This document shows, one piece after another, positions 42,746 to 52,012 of a DNA stretch of 64,000 bases (the first letter of the stretch is position 1; each line of letters opens with the position of its first letter). A program made the translations under genes and the position numbers. This DNA comes from Microbacterium sulfonylureivorans (GTDB taxonomy: Bacteria > Actinomycetota > Actinomycetes > Actinomycetales > Microbacteriaceae), in NCBI RefSeq assembly GCF_003999995.1, contig NZ_RJAD01000002.1:558001-622000 (forward strand), given 5' to 3'. The notes beneath the pieces are model-generated. The model was not told the origin of the DNA, searched no databases, and worked only from the letters and a program-made list of their open reading frames with translations.

Positions 42746-42841
42746 CGGTCCATGCTACCCAGCGCGGCGTCGCGTCCCCGCCGGAGGCGCCCGCGTGCGG
42801 AGGCGCGCGGTCGGCCTCGACCCGACGGACCGCACCGGGCC

Positions 42842-42847
42842 TATCCT
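42842..42847 (+). promoter_or_regulatory. -10 box of the PAC2 gene
   Basis: TATCCT; a start near 42854 would give a leader of about 28 bases containing GAAGGAGG. Confidence 0.45.
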
Positions 42848-42881
42848 GGAAGGAACCCGCACGGCGGGTGAAGGAGGTCTC

Positions 42882-43748
42882 GTGGACGGACTGGGACGCC
42901 GAGTGCTCATCGCCGCGTTCGACGGGTGGAACGACGCCGGCGAAGCCGCGTCGTCCGCCATCACGCAGCTGCGTGAGGGAGGGACGTACGAGACGGTGTT
43001 CTCCGTCGACCCCGAGCTCTATTTCGACTACCAGTACACGAGGCCGCAGATCGCGACGGACGGCGACGGCAAGCGGACGCTGCAGTGGCCGGAGGCATCC
43101 CTCCTCAGGCCCACCCGCACGACCCGCGGCGGCACGCAGCTGTGGCTGCTGACCGGGGTGGAGCCCGCTCGCGCATGGCAAGCCTTCGCCACCGAGTTCA
43201 TCGACGTCGCCCTGCGCGAGGACATCACCGGCTTCCTCTCGATCGGGTCGATGATGTCGGACGTGCCGCACACCCGCCCGATCTCGGTGTTCGCCGGCAG
43301 CGACAACGAGGCGCTCCGCACCGCTCTGGAGCTCGAGCGCAGCACGTACGAGGGCCCCGTCGGCATCCTCAGCGTGCTCGGCCACGCGGCCGACACCGCC
43401 GGGATCCCCTCCGCCAGCCTCTGGGCGAGCGTTCCCCACTACGTCGCAGGCCACACGCCCTCGCCGAAGGCGACGCTGGCCCTCCTCGACCGCCTGGAGG
43501 ACCTCACGGGCGCGACGGTGCCCCGCGGCGACCTCGCGACCGAGTCCGCCGCATGGGAGGCGTCGATCGACGCGGCCGCGGCCGACGACGAGGAGATGAC
43601 GGAGTACATCCGCCAGCTCGAGCGCACGCGCGACACGTGGGACTCCCCCGAGGCTTCCGGCGACGCCATCGCCCAGGAGTTCGAGCGCTACCTGCGCCGC
43701 GGCGGCGACGGACCGACGAAGCCCGGCCGCGACGACCCGCGCCGGTAG
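42882..43748 (+). CDS. PAC2-family protein
   Basis: A 288-residue protein related to archaeal and eukaryotic proteasome-assembly chaperones. VLIAAFDGWNDAGEAASSAI and the ISVFAGSDNEALRTALELERSTYEGPVGILSVL block are family hallmarks. In actinobacteria it is found in genomes with and without proteasomes and the role is unknown. GAAGGAGGTCTC precedes the GTG start. The C-terminus ends in a charged tail. Confidence 0.92.
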   Translation: MDGLGRRVLIAAFDGWNDAGEAASSAITQLREGGTYETVFSVDPELYFDYQYTRPQIATDGDGKRTLQWPEASLLRPTRTTRGGTQLWLLTGVEPARAWQAFATEFIDVALREDITGFLSIGSMMSDVPHTRPISVFAGSDNEALRTALELERSTYEGPVGILSVLGHAADTAGIPSASLWASVPHYVAGHTPSPKATLALLDRLEDLTGATVPRGDLATESAAWEASIDAAAADDEEMTEYIRQLERTRDTWDSPEASGDAIAQEFERYLRRGGDGPTKPGRDDPRR

Positions 43749-43780
43749 CGGCATCCACCGTCGTCAGCGCGGTCGAGGCG

Positions 43781-44605
43781 TCAGTACGCCTCGATGACAC
43801 CCATGCTGAGCAGCACCAGCAGCGTCGAGCCCACCGCCACGCGGTAGACGACGAACGGCAGGAAGCTGTGCTTGGAGATCCAGTTCATGAAGAACGCGAT
43901 GACGCCCAGGGCGACGAAGAAGGCGACGACCGTCGCGACGGCGGTCTCGCCGAGGGTGAAGACGCCCGGCTCGTCCCAGCTCTTGAACAGCTGGTAGAAG
44001 CCGCTTCCGAACACCGCGGGGATCGCCAGCAGGAACGCGTAACGCGCGGCCGCGGAGCGCTCGTAGCCCATGAAGAGTCCGGCGGTGATCGTGCCGCCCG
44101 AACGCGAGACGCCCGGGATGAGCGCGAGCGACTGCGCGAAGCCGTAGATCACGCCGTGCGGGACCGTGATGTCCTGCAGCTTGCGCTTCTTCGCGCCGAC
44201 CTGATCGGCGATGCCGAGCAGCACGCCGAAGAAGATCAGCATGCCGGCGATGAGCCAGAGCGAGCGGAACGTCGTCTCGATCTGGTCCTGGAAGAGCAGC
44301 CCGAGAACCACGATCGGGATGCTGCCCACGATGATGAGCCAGCCCATCTTCGCGTCGGGGTCGTTGCGCGGGATGCGTCCGAGGAGCGCCCAGAACCAGT
44401 GGCTGATGATCCTCGCGATGTCGCGCCAGAAGAACAGCACCACGGCGGCCTCGGTGCCGATCTGGGTGATGGCGGTGAACGCCGCTCCGGGATCCTGCGC
44501 CGACGGCAGGAACTCCCCCAGGATGCGCAGGTGCGCGCTGGAGGACACGGGCAGGAATTCGGTCAGTCCCTGGACGAAGCCGAGGATGATCGCCTCGAAG
44601 AGCAT
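43781..44605 (-). CDS. uppP: Undecaprenyl-diphosphatase UppP
   Basis: A 274-residue membrane enzyme that recycles the lipid carrier for peptidoglycan by removing a phosphate from undecaprenyl diphosphate. [17 protein letters not shown] and [17 protein letters not shown] are the two catalytic motifs, and eight helices are visible. GAAAGG lies upstream of the ATG. The M20 peptidase gene upstream may share the transcript. Confidence 0.97.
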   Translation of the reverse strand: MLFEAIILGFVQGLTEFLPVSSSAHLRILGEFLPSAQDPGAAFTAITQIGTEAAVVLFFWRDIARIISHWFWALLGRIPRNDPDAKMGWLIIVGSIPIVVLGLLFQDQIETTFRSLWLIAGMLIFFGVLLGIADQVGAKKRKLQDITVPHGVIYGFAQSLALIPGVSRSGGTITAGLFMGYERSAAARYAFLLAIPAVFGSGFYQLFKSWDEPGVFTLGETAVATVVAFFVALGVIAFFMNWISKHSFLPFVVYRVAVGSTLLVLLSMGVIEAY

Positions 44606-44648
44606 GGGCGCCTTTCGCTTCGGGATGCCGCTGCGGCAACCCGGGGTT

Positions 44649-45947
44649 TCAGTACGTGCGGAGGAGGTCTGTCAGCACGCCCTGGCCGAACACCAGCGCG
44701 TCGATCGGAACGCGTTCGTCGACCCCGTGGAACATGCCGGTGAAGTCGAGATCGGCGGGAAGCCGCAGCGGCGCGAAGCCGTAGCCTGCGATGCCGAGGT
44801 AGGCCAGCGCCTTGTTGTCGGTGCCGCCTCCCATGAGGTACGGGATGACCGGAACGCCCGGATCGTGGCGGCCGAGCGCCGACACCATCGCGTCGACCAG
44901 GTCGCCCGAGAACGGCACCTCGAGCCCGATGTCCTGGTGCACGATCTCGACGATGACGTCGTCGCCCACGATCTGCCGGATGTCGGCCAGGGCGGCGTCC
45001 TCCGTGCCGGGGAGCACGCGCACGTCGATGAGCGCCTCGGCGCGGTCGGGGATGACGTTGTGCTTGTAGCCGGCGACCAGTCCTGTGGGGTTCGTGGTCG
45101 TCCGCAGGGTCGAGCGGAGGAAGCCGGATGCCGCACCCGTCGCTGCTGCGACCGTGTCGGCGTCGCCCGTGCCGCGGGTCAGGGCGGCGAGGCGATCCAC
45201 CATCTCGCGCGTCGTATCGGTGAGGGTGACCGGCCATTCGGTCCGGCCGAGGGCGGCGACGGCGGCCGCGAGCTTCGTGACGGCATTGTCGCCGTGGAAG
45301 CTCGACCCGTGCGCGGCACGGCCGCGAGCCACGAGCTTGATCCAGATGAGGGCCTTCTCACCGACCTGCAGGAGGTAGGCCCGACGATCTCCGACCGCGA
45401 TCGAATACCCGCCGACCTCGCTGATGGCCTCGGTGGCCCCGGCGAACCACTCGGGCTTGTTCTGCACGACCAGCGCCGAGCCTTCGACGCCGCCGTTCTC
45501 CTCGTCGGCGAAGAAGGTGAGGACGAGGTCGCGCTCGGGCCGGTCCCCCGAGCGGAGGATGGCCCCCACCGATGTGAGGATCATGGCGTCCATGTCCTTC
45601 ATGTCGACGGCGCCCCTGCCCCACAGCATCCCGTCGCGGACGACGCCCTCGAACGGGTCGACGCTCCAGTCCTCGGCGATCGCCGGCACCACGTCGAGGT
45701 GCCCGTGCAGGACGAGGGCCGGCTTGCTCCGGTCGCGCCCGGGGACGCGCGCCATGACGTTCGTGCGGCGCGGGATCGGCTCGTAGAACTCGGGCTCGAG
45801 TCCGAGGTTCGACAGGTACGCACCCACGTACTCGGCCGCCTCGCGTTCGCCCGCGGCGCGGCCCCCGCCGTGGTTCGTGGTGTCGAAGCGGATCAGATCA
45901 CGCGCGACGGCGGCGACTTCGGGGAGCTCGACGTCGGAAGAAGACAT
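44649..45947 (-). CDS. M20-family metallopeptidase
   Basis: A 432-residue cytosolic dizinc peptidase. [26 protein letters not shown] and [11 protein letters not shown] provide the first His, bridging Asp and catalytic Glu-Glu; [13 protein letters not shown] gives the last His. The dimerisation lid is about 200-330. It probably cleaves dipeptides or N-acyl amino acids. A strong hairpin upstream (45969-46002) isolates it from the tRNA gene. Confidence 0.95.
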   Translation of the reverse strand: MSSSDVELPEVAAVARDLIRFDTTNHGGGRAAGEREAAEYVGAYLSNLGLEPEFYEPIPRRTNVMARVPGRDRSKPALVLHGHLDVVPAIAEDWSVDPFEGVVRDGMLWGRGAVDMKDMDAMILTSVGAILRSGDRPERDLVLTFFADEENGGVEGSALVVQNKPEWFAGATEAISEVGGYSIAVGDRRAYLLQVGEKALIWIKLVARGRAAHGSSFHGDNAVTKLAAAVAALGRTEWPVTLTDTTREMVDRLAALTRGTGDADTVAAATGAASGFLRSTLRTTTNPTGLVAGYKHNVIPDRAEALIDVRVLPGTEDAALADIRQIVGDDVIVEIVHQDIGLEVPFSGDLVDAMVSALGRHDPGVPVIPYLMGGGTDNKALAYLGIAGYGFAPLRLPADLDFTGMFHGVDERVPIDALVFGQGVLTDLLRTY

Positions 45948-45968
45948 GCCGACAAACCTATCCTCTCA

Positions 45969-46002
45969 ACGAAGAAGGCCCCCTTCCGGGGGCCTTCTTC
46001 GT
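45969..46002. terminator. Strong hairpin between tRNA-Leu(GAG) and the M20 peptidase gene
   Basis: A 15-base perfect stem (45969-45983 with 45988-46002) and a TTCC loop. On the minus strand it follows the tRNA by four bases, so it is the tRNA terminator. Confidence 0.88.
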
Positions 46003-46006
46003 ACTG

Positions 46007-46092
46007 TGCGCGAGGGGGGACTTGAACCCCCACGCCCGTTAAAGGGCACTAGCACCTCAAGCTAGCGCGTCTACCTATTCCGCCACCCGCGC
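46007..46092 (-). tRNA. tRNA-Leu (anticodon GAG)
   Basis: An 86-base gene on the minus strand. The acceptor GCGCGGG pairs with CTCGCGC (one G-T). Anticodon loop TTGAGGT is closed by CTAGC/GCTAG, giving GAG (codons CUC/CUU). The long class II variable arm TGCCCTTTAACGGGC and T-loop TTCAAGT fit tRNA-Leu. CCA is not encoded. Confidence 0.97.
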
Positions 46093-46162
46093 AGGTGGAT
46101 TTCGGTTTCGCAACCGAGGAACGACATTACCAGACTCTGGCGCTCTTCAAGAATCGTGGCCG

Positions 46163-47251
46163 TCATCCGACCGACACGCCGAAGAGCAGACCCAGGGCGT
46201 ACGTGATGAGCGCGGCTCCGTACCCGATGGCGAGCTGGCGCAGTGCGCGCCGGAGGGGCGGCCCGCCCGAGAGGAGCCCGACTGCGGCACCCGTCGCGAG
46301 CAGGGCGATCCCGACGAGCACCAGTGCCACGACGACCGCAGGGAGCCCGGAGAGGCCGAAGATCCAGGGCAGCACCGGGATGATCGCCCCGGACGCGAAG
46401 AAGAGGAAACTCGACAGCGCCGCTCCCCACGCCGCTCCGATGACCTCGTGCTCGTCCGACGCCTCCGCAGGCAGCCGGTAGGGCTCGGAACGATCGGCCG
46501 CCTGCGCGGTCGCCACGACCCGTCGTGCGCGTGCGAGGGCGTCGGCCTCGGGCATCCCGCGCGTGCGGTAGACGAGGGCGAGCTCGTTGGCGTCGAGGTC
46601 GAGATCGGGCAGGACGTGGTCTGCGAAACCGCTCGGCTCGGTCGATGCCAGCAGCTCCCGCTGCGAGCGGACGGACACGAACTCGCCCGCCCCCATCGAC
46701 AGCGCACCGGCGAGGAGGCCGGCGATGCCGCTGAAGAGCACGAACTGCGCCGAGACACCAGTCGCCCCGACGCCCATGACGAGGGCGAGGTTCGACACGA
46801 GTCCGTCGTTCGCGCCGAAGACGGCAGCGCGGAACGTCCCTGACAGGCGCCGCCGGCCACGCGCGGCGAGCCCCCGCACGACCTCGTGATGGATCTTCTC
46901 GTCGGCGGCCATGGCGGGCGTCGCGAAGGGCTCGTCGTCGTACGGAGACCGCGCCTCCGCGTTCTGCGCGAGGGCCAGGACGAAGATCGAGCCGAAGCGC
47001 TTCGCCATCGAGCCGAGCATCACCGTGCGGATGTCGGGACGGGGCAGGCGAGCGGGCTCGCCGCCGAGCAGAGCGAGCCAGTGCGCCTCGTGCCGCCCCT
47101 CGGCCTCGGCGAGGGCGAGCAGGATGTGTCGCTCCTCCCCCTCCCGACGCGCCGCGAGCTCCTGGTAGACGCGCGCCTCCGCGCGCTCGTTCACGAGATA
47201 TCGCGCCCAGCGACGTCGGTCGCGGGACGTGGGGGCGACGGGCACGCTCAC
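46163..47251 (-). CDS. Ferritin-like domain fused to a VIT1/CCC1 iron-manganese transporter
   Basis: A 362-residue fusion. Residues 15-125 form a ferritin-like four-helix domain with regularly spaced acidic residues and His (NERAEARVYQELA, EAEGRHEAHW, ADEKIHHEVV). Residues 135-360 form the VIT1 transporter with GTFRAAVFGANDGLVSNLALVMG, SMGAGEFVSVRSQRELL and four to five helices. Family members move Fe(II) or Mn(II) out of the cytosol, and the ferritin part may sense or feed iron. AGGAGG precedes the GTG start. Confidence 0.93.
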   Translation of the reverse strand: MSVPVAPTSRDRRRWARYLVNERAEARVYQELAARREGEERHILLALAEAEGRHEAHWLALLGGEPARLPRPDIRTVMLGSMAKRFGSIFVLALAQNAEARSPYDDEPFATPAMAADEKIHHEVVRGLAARGRRRLSGTFRAAVFGANDGLVSNLALVMGVGATGVSAQFVLFSGIAGLLAGALSMGAGEFVSVRSQRELLASTEPSGFADHVLPDLDLDANELALVYRTRGMPEADALARARRVVATAQAADRSEPYRLPAEASDEHEVIGAAWGAALSSFLFFASGAIIPVLPWIFGLSGLPAVVVALVLVGIALLATGAAVGLLSGGPPLRRALRQLAIGYGAALITYALGLLFGVSVG

Positions 47252-47390
47252 GGGAGGCCTCCTGGCGGGGGATCAGAGGAACGCGTCAACGCTAGTCATC
47301 GAGCGGATGCCGCAGCCCGCCGAGACGCGGATTGACAGCATTTCGGGGTTCCGAACCCGACCGCCCACGCCGGGTCCGCACACCGGCGGA

Positions 47391-49235
47391 TCAGGAGTGC
47401 ACGCGCTTGCGGAGCACGTCGATGCGCGCCTGCAGCTGGGCGACGGTCGCGTGCGACACCGCAGGGCCGCCGCAGATGCGGCGCAGCTCGGCGTGGACGA
47501 GCCCGTGCGCCTCGCCCGACTGCCGGGCGTAGAGCCCCACGAGACTGTTCAGCAGCTGGCGCTGCTCCTTGAGCGACCGATGCAGCGCCTGCGGGAGCGC
47601 GGGCTCCTCGCCCTCCGGCGCGTGCGACTCGCGCTCCTCGCGCACGCGTCGATGGCGGCCCTGGCGCGCCTGGCGCTGCATCAGCAGCTCGTGAACGTGC
47701 TCGGGCTCGAGGAGGCCCGGGAGACCCAGGAACTCCTCCTCCTCGGGCGTGCCGGGCACCGCGAGCTGCCCGAACTCCTTGCCGTCGAACAGCACCCGAT
47801 CGAAGTGAGCGCGCGAACCCAGAGCCTGGTATTCGAACTCCTCCATGAGCGCATCGGACGCCTTGTCCTCGCGCTCGGCGGCGTCCATCATGTCCTCTTC
47901 GGCGTTCCACTCGTCGCCGTCGCTCTCGCGGTCGAGGGCGTGGTCGCGCTGCCGCTCGAGCTCGTTCGCGAGGGCCAGGAGTTGAGGCACGTTCGGCAGG
48001 AACACACTCGCCGTCTCGCCGCGACGGCGGGCCCGCACGAAGCGCCCGATCGCCTGGGCGAAGAACAGCGGAGTCGAGGCGGATGTCGCGTAGACGCCGA
48101 CCGCCAGGCGCGGCACGTCGACGCCTTCCGACACCATGCGGACGGCGACCATCCAACGACTCTCGTCCTTCGAGAACGTCTCGATGCGCGACGAGGCCTC
48201 GGCCTCGTCCGACAGCACGACCGTGGGCGCCTCGCCGGTGATCTCGCGGAGGATCTCGGCGTAGGCGCGCGCGGCGGTCTGATCCGTCGCGATCACGAGG
48301 CCTCCGGCATCCGGAACCTGTTCGCGCACCTCGGTGAGGCGCCGGTCGGCCGATCGCAGCACGGCGGGGATCCACTCCCCCTCGGGGGCGAGCGCGGTTC
48401 GCCACGCCTGCGACGTGATGTCCTTCGTGTTGTCCTGACCGAGCTGCGCCTCCATCTCGTCGCCGGTCTTGGTGCGCCAGCGCATCTGCCCGGCGTAGAC
48501 CATGAAGATCACGGGGCGGACGACGCCGTCCTCGAGGGCGCGGCGGTAGCCGTAGGCGTAGTCGGTGCGCGAGAGGCGGATGCCGTGCTCGTCGGGATGG
48601 TATTCGACGAACGGGATCGGGGCCGTGTCGCTGCGGAACGGCGTGCCCGACAGCAGCAGCCGACGGGTCGCCCGGGCGTACGCCTCGCGCAGCGCGTCGC
48701 CCCAGCTCAGCGCGTCGCCGCCGTGATGCACCTCGTCGAGGATCACGAGCGTGCGGGCGTCCATGATCAGGCGCTGGTGGACGGATGCCTTCACCGCCAC
48801 CTGCGCGTAGGTCACCGCCACGCCGTGGTACTGCCTCGCCGGGACGGAGTGACGGTTGCTGAAGGCAGGGTCGAGACGGATCGAGACGCGGGCCGCGGCA
48901 TCCGCCCACTGCGTCTTGAGGTGCTCGGTCGGAGCGACGACGACGATGCGGTCGATGATCCGCCGGCGCAGGAGCTCGCTGGCCAGGCGGAGGGCGAACG
49001 TCGTCTTGCCGGCGCCCGGCGTCGCCGCGGCGAGGAAGTCGCGAGGGCCGCCGCCGGGTCCGTCGGGACCGTCGAGCTCGAAGTACAGGTCGAGGGCCTC
49101 GGCCTGCCACGCACGCAGACGCTGGGCCGTTCCCCAGGGTGCTCGCTGCGGGTACGTCGGCGACAGATGCTCCGCGGCGAAGCTGCCGAAGTGGGCTTCT
49201 TCACGGGTGGCGTCGAGGACCGCCTCGTCGTCCAT
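47391..49235 (-). CDS. DEAD/DEAH-box (Rad25-like) helicase
   Basis: A 614-residue superfamily 2 helicase. Walker A ATPGAGKTT (about residues 72-80), ILDEVHHGGD, motif III LSGTPFRSD, and motif VI QAIGRFVRARR. The C-terminal 200 residues are acidic then basic, with coiled-coil stretches. This is a common actinobacterial helicase of unknown substrate, likely in DNA repair. GGGGAGGTG precedes the ATG at 49235, which is preferred to one at 49259. Confidence 0.92.
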   Translation of the reverse strand: MDDEAVLDATREEAHFGSFAAEHLSPTYPQRAPWGTAQRLRAWQAEALDLYFELDGPDGPGGGPRDFLAAATPGAGKTTFALRLASELLRRRIIDRIVVVAPTEHLKTQWADAAARVSIRLDPAFSNRHSVPARQYHGVAVTYAQVAVKASVHQRLIMDARTLVILDEVHHGGDALSWGDALREAYARATRRLLLSGTPFRSDTAPIPFVEYHPDEHGIRLSRTDYAYGYRRALEDGVVRPVIFMVYAGQMRWRTKTGDEMEAQLGQDNTKDITSQAWRTALAPEGEWIPAVLRSADRRLTEVREQVPDAGGLVIATDQTAARAYAEILREITGEAPTVVLSDEAEASSRIETFSKDESRWMVAVRMVSEGVDVPRLAVGVYATSASTPLFFAQAIGRFVRARRRGETASVFLPNVPQLLALANELERQRDHALDRESDGDEWNAEEDMMDAAEREDKASDALMEEFEYQALGSRAHFDRVLFDGKEFGQLAVPGTPEEEEFLGLPGLLEPEHVHELLMQRQARQGRHRRVREERESHAPEGEEPALPQALHRSLKEQRQLLNSLVGLYARQSGEAHGLVHAELRRICGGPAVSHATVAQLQARIDVLRKRVHS

Positions 49236-49378
49236 CGCACCTCCCCGACTGCCGCGCACAACGACTCACCACCCTAAACGAGCACGGCGACATGCGACCG
49301 CCGCGGCACCCCGGGCGCGGGCATCCGCTGCCGTCCGAGGCCCGCGATAGCCTGGACCCGGCCACGAACCGAGGAATC

Positions 49379-50239
49379 ATGACACCGAGCGACGACAACC
49401 GCACTCCGTACATTCCCAACGCGCACCCGCACCCCTGGCGCCGGTACGTCGCCGTCGGCGACTCGTTCACCGAGGGAATCGGCGACCCCGACCCGTCGAC
49501 GCCCGGGGGCCACCGCGGGTGGGCCGACCGGGTCGCCGAGGTGCTCTCGACGCAGGTCGACGACTTCGCGTACGCCAACCTCGCGATCCGCGGCCGGCTG
49601 ATCGGGCAGATCGTCGACGAGCAGGTCGAGCCCGCACTGGCGCTCAAGCCCGACCTCGTGACGTTCTCCGCGGGCGGCAACGACGTGATCCGCCCCGGCT
49701 CCGACCCGGACGCGGTGGCGCAGCTGTTCGAAGACGCGGTCGTGCGCCTCGGGAGCGACGGCGCGACCGTCGTCGTGTTCACCGGGATCGACACCAACTT
49801 CACGCCCGTGTTCCGCGGCATCCGCGGCAAGGTGGCGATCTACAACGAGAACATCCGGGCGATCGCCGATCGCCACGACTGCATCGTCGCCGACCAGTGG
49901 GCGCTCAAGGAGGTGCAGGACATGCGCTTCTTCGACGACGACCGCCTTCACTACAACCGGCTCGGCCACCATGAGATCGCGCGCATGGTCCTCCGCGCCC
50001 TCAACGTGCCCAACGATCTCCAGCCGATGCAGCCCGACCCTTTCCCCCGACGCACGTGGCGCGAGGCGCGAACGGTCGATCTCGTGTGGGCGCGCGAGTT
50101 CCTCGTGCCGTGGGTGCTCCGGCGCCTGCGCCACCAGTCGTCCGGCGACGACATCACCGCGAAGCGACCCGACCCGCTCCCCGTGATCACGATCGCACCG
50201 GGCAGCGATCCGGCCGTGAAGCCGGGCAGCCCGGCCTGA
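49379..50239 (+). CDS. SGNH/GDSL hydrolase, paralogue of the gene at 12500
   Basis: A 286-residue SGNH-fold enzyme. Blocks are RYVAVGDSFTEGIGD (nucleophile Ser), SAGGNDVI, and DDRLHYNRLGHHEIA (Asp-His). An N-terminal extension of about 20 residues and a C-terminal Pro-rich tail differ from the paralogue. No signal peptide. Upstream are TAGCCT (49348-49353) and GAGGAA before the ATG. Substrate unknown. Confidence 0.93.
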   Translation: MTPSDDNRTPYIPNAHPHPWRRYVAVGDSFTEGIGDPDPSTPGGHRGWADRVAEVLSTQVDDFAYANLAIRGRLIGQIVDEQVEPALALKPDLVTFSAGGNDVIRPGSDPDAVAQLFEDAVVRLGSDGATVVVFTGIDTNFTPVFRGIRGKVAIYNENIRAIADRHDCIVADQWALKEVQDMRFFDDDRLHYNRLGHHEIARMVLRALNVPNDLQPMQPDPFPRRTWREARTVDLVWAREFLVPWVLRRLRHQSSGDDITAKRPDPLPVITIAPGSDPAVKPGSPA

Positions 50240-50251
50240 GCCGCCGAGGGA

Positions 50252-51058
50252 TCAGCGCACCCGCAGCTCCCACAGCGCCACCGCGGAGGCCGCGGCGACG
50301 TTGAGCGAGTCCACGCCGCCTGCCATCGGGATCGTCACGACCGTGTCTGCTGCGGCCAGGGCGGCGCGACTGAGCCCGTCACCCTCCGCGCCGAGCATCA
50401 GCGCGACGCGTCCCGGCACGGCCTCGCGGAACGCGTCGAGTGCGACGGCGTCGTCCGACAGCGCGAGCGCCGCGAGGTGGAATCCGGCGTCGTGGAGGAT
50501 GCCGCGGGCCTCCGTCCACGTCGGCAGCCGCGTCCACGGCACCTGGAACACGGTGCCCATGCTCACGCGCACGCTCCTCCGGTAGAGGGGGTCGGCGCAC
50601 CGCGCGCTGACGAGCACGGCGTCCGCGCCGAGCCCCGCAGCGGCGCGGAAGATCGCCCCGACGTTGGTGTGGTCGACCAGGTCTTCGAGGACGACGACGA
50701 GCCGGGCATCCGCGATCACCTCCCCCACCGGTCGCGGCGAGGGGCGGTGCATCGCCGCGAGGGCGCCCCGGTGCACGGCGTACCCGGTGAGCCGCTCGGC
50801 GATCGACGCGTCGACGACGTAGACCGGCGTCGCGGGGTGCGAGGCGAGGACGGGCTCGAGGTCGGGCAGCCACTTCTCCTGCACGAGGATCGATCGCGGC
50901 GTGTGGCCGGCCGCGATGGCCCGGCCGATGACCTTCGACGATTCGGCGATGTACAGCCCGCCCGCCGGTTCGAGGATGCGGCGGAGCGCGACATCGGTCA
51001 GATCGCGGTAGTCGGCCAGCCGCGTGTCGTCCGCCGACGTGATCCGTTCGATCGCCAC
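50252..51058 (-). CDS. SpoU (TrmH)-family RNA methyltransferase
   Basis: A 268-residue SAM-dependent 2'-O-ribose methyltransferase with the trefoil-knot SPOUT fold. An N-terminal RNA-binding region (about 1-100, ILEPAGGLYIAESSKVIGRA) precedes motif 1 NVGAIFRAAAGLGADAVLV, motif 2 ALMLGAEGDGLSRAAL and motif 3 TIPMAGGVDSLNVAAASAVALWE. The rRNA or tRNA target is not evident. GTG start at 51058. Confidence 0.95.
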   Translation of the reverse strand: MAIERITSADDTRLADYRDLTDVALRRILEPAGGLYIAESSKVIGRAIAAGHTPRSILVQEKWLPDLEPVLASHPATPVYVVDASIAERLTGYAVHRGALAAMHRPSPRPVGEVIADARLVVVLEDLVDHTNVGAIFRAAAGLGADAVLVSARCADPLYRRSVRVSMGTVFQVPWTRLPTWTEARGILHDAGFHLAALALSDDAVALDAFREAVPGRVALMLGAEGDGLSRAALAAADTVVTIPMAGGVDSLNVAAASAVALWELRVR

Positions 51059-51134
51059 GCGTCCACTCTCGCACGGCCCGTAACATCCCGGTAAACCGCG
51101 CGGCCTACACTCTCCCCCGAAGGGGTGTGATCGT

Positions 51135-51986
51135 GTGACCACCGTGACCGAACTCGACGCCGGAGCGATCGAAGCCGTGTCGAGAGCCGCCTCGGCGCTC
51201 GCCGGCCGCCGCATCGCGGTGCTGACCGGCGCGGGTGTGTCGACGGACTCCGGCATTCCCGACTACCGCGGCAAGGGCGCCCCCGTGCGCACTCCGATGA
51301 CCGTCGAGCAGTTCCTGGCGAGCGATGCGGCCCGCCGCCGATACTGGGTGGGCAGTCATCTGGGCTGGCGGGCGTTCGCCGCGGCCGAGCCGAACGCCGG
51401 CCACCGGGCCCTCGCCGATCTCGAGCAGCACGGCATCGCGACGGGTGTCGTCACGCAGAACGTCGACGGCCTCCATGTGCGCGCCGGAAGCCGGCGCGTC
51501 GTCGAGCTGCACGGCACGATGCGCCGGGTGTTCTGCACCCACTGCGGGCAGGTGTTCGACCGGCGCGACCTCGCGCACCGGGTCGAGTCCGACAATCCGT
51601 GGATCGTCGCACCCGAGAACGTCCCGCTCGGCCCCGACGGCGATGTGCTCCCCGAGAGCACCGACGGGTTCGTGATACCCGAGTGCACCGTCTGCGGAGG
51701 GATGCTGAAGCCCGACGTCGTCTTCTTCGGCGAGTTCATCCCCGCCGAGAAGTTCCGCGAGGCCGAGCAGCTGGTGCAGACCAGCGAAGGGCTCGTGATC
51801 GCCGGCTCGTCATTGGTCGTCAACTCCGGCATCCGGCTCCTCGAGCGGGCCCGCCGGCGACGCCTCCCGGTCGTCATCGTCAATCGCGGCGAGACGCGCG
51901 CGGATGCGCGCGCGACGGTGAAGATCGATGCCGGCACGAGCGAGGTCCTCCGCGCCCTCGCCGACGCCCTGTCCACAGCGGCCTGA
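51135..51986 (+). CDS. Sir2-family NAD-dependent protein deacetylase
   Basis: A 283-residue sirtuin. TGAGVSTDSGIPDYRG and TQNVDGLH bind NAD, the His in VELHGT is catalytic, and CTHC plus CTVC bind zinc. It would remove acetyl or other acyl groups from protein lysines. AAGGGG precedes the GTG start and TACACT at 51106-51111 is a possible -10 box, leaving a short leader. The phosphatase gene follows behind its own -10. Confidence 0.95.
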   Translation: MTTVTELDAGAIEAVSRAASALAGRRIAVLTGAGVSTDSGIPDYRGKGAPVRTPMTVEQFLASDAARRRYWVGSHLGWRAFAAAEPNAGHRALADLEQHGIATGVVTQNVDGLHVRAGSRRVVELHGTMRRVFCTHCGQVFDRRDLAHRVESDNPWIVAPENVPLGPDGDVLPESTDGFVIPECTVCGGMLKPDVVFFGEFIPAEKFREAEQLVQTSEGLVIAGSSLVVNSGIRLLERARRRRLPVVIVNRGETRADARATVKIDAGTSEVLRALADALSTAA

Positions 51987-52000
51987 CAGCGCCGTCCCCG

Positions 52001-52006
52001 TAGGCT
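52001..52006 (+). promoter_or_regulatory. -10 box of the histidine phosphatase gene
   Basis: TAGGCT ends six bases before the GTG at 52013; leaderless transcription is predicted. The six bases are C plus G-run, so a Shine-Dalgarno role is also possible. Confidence 0.5.
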
Positions 52007-52012
52007 CGGGGG

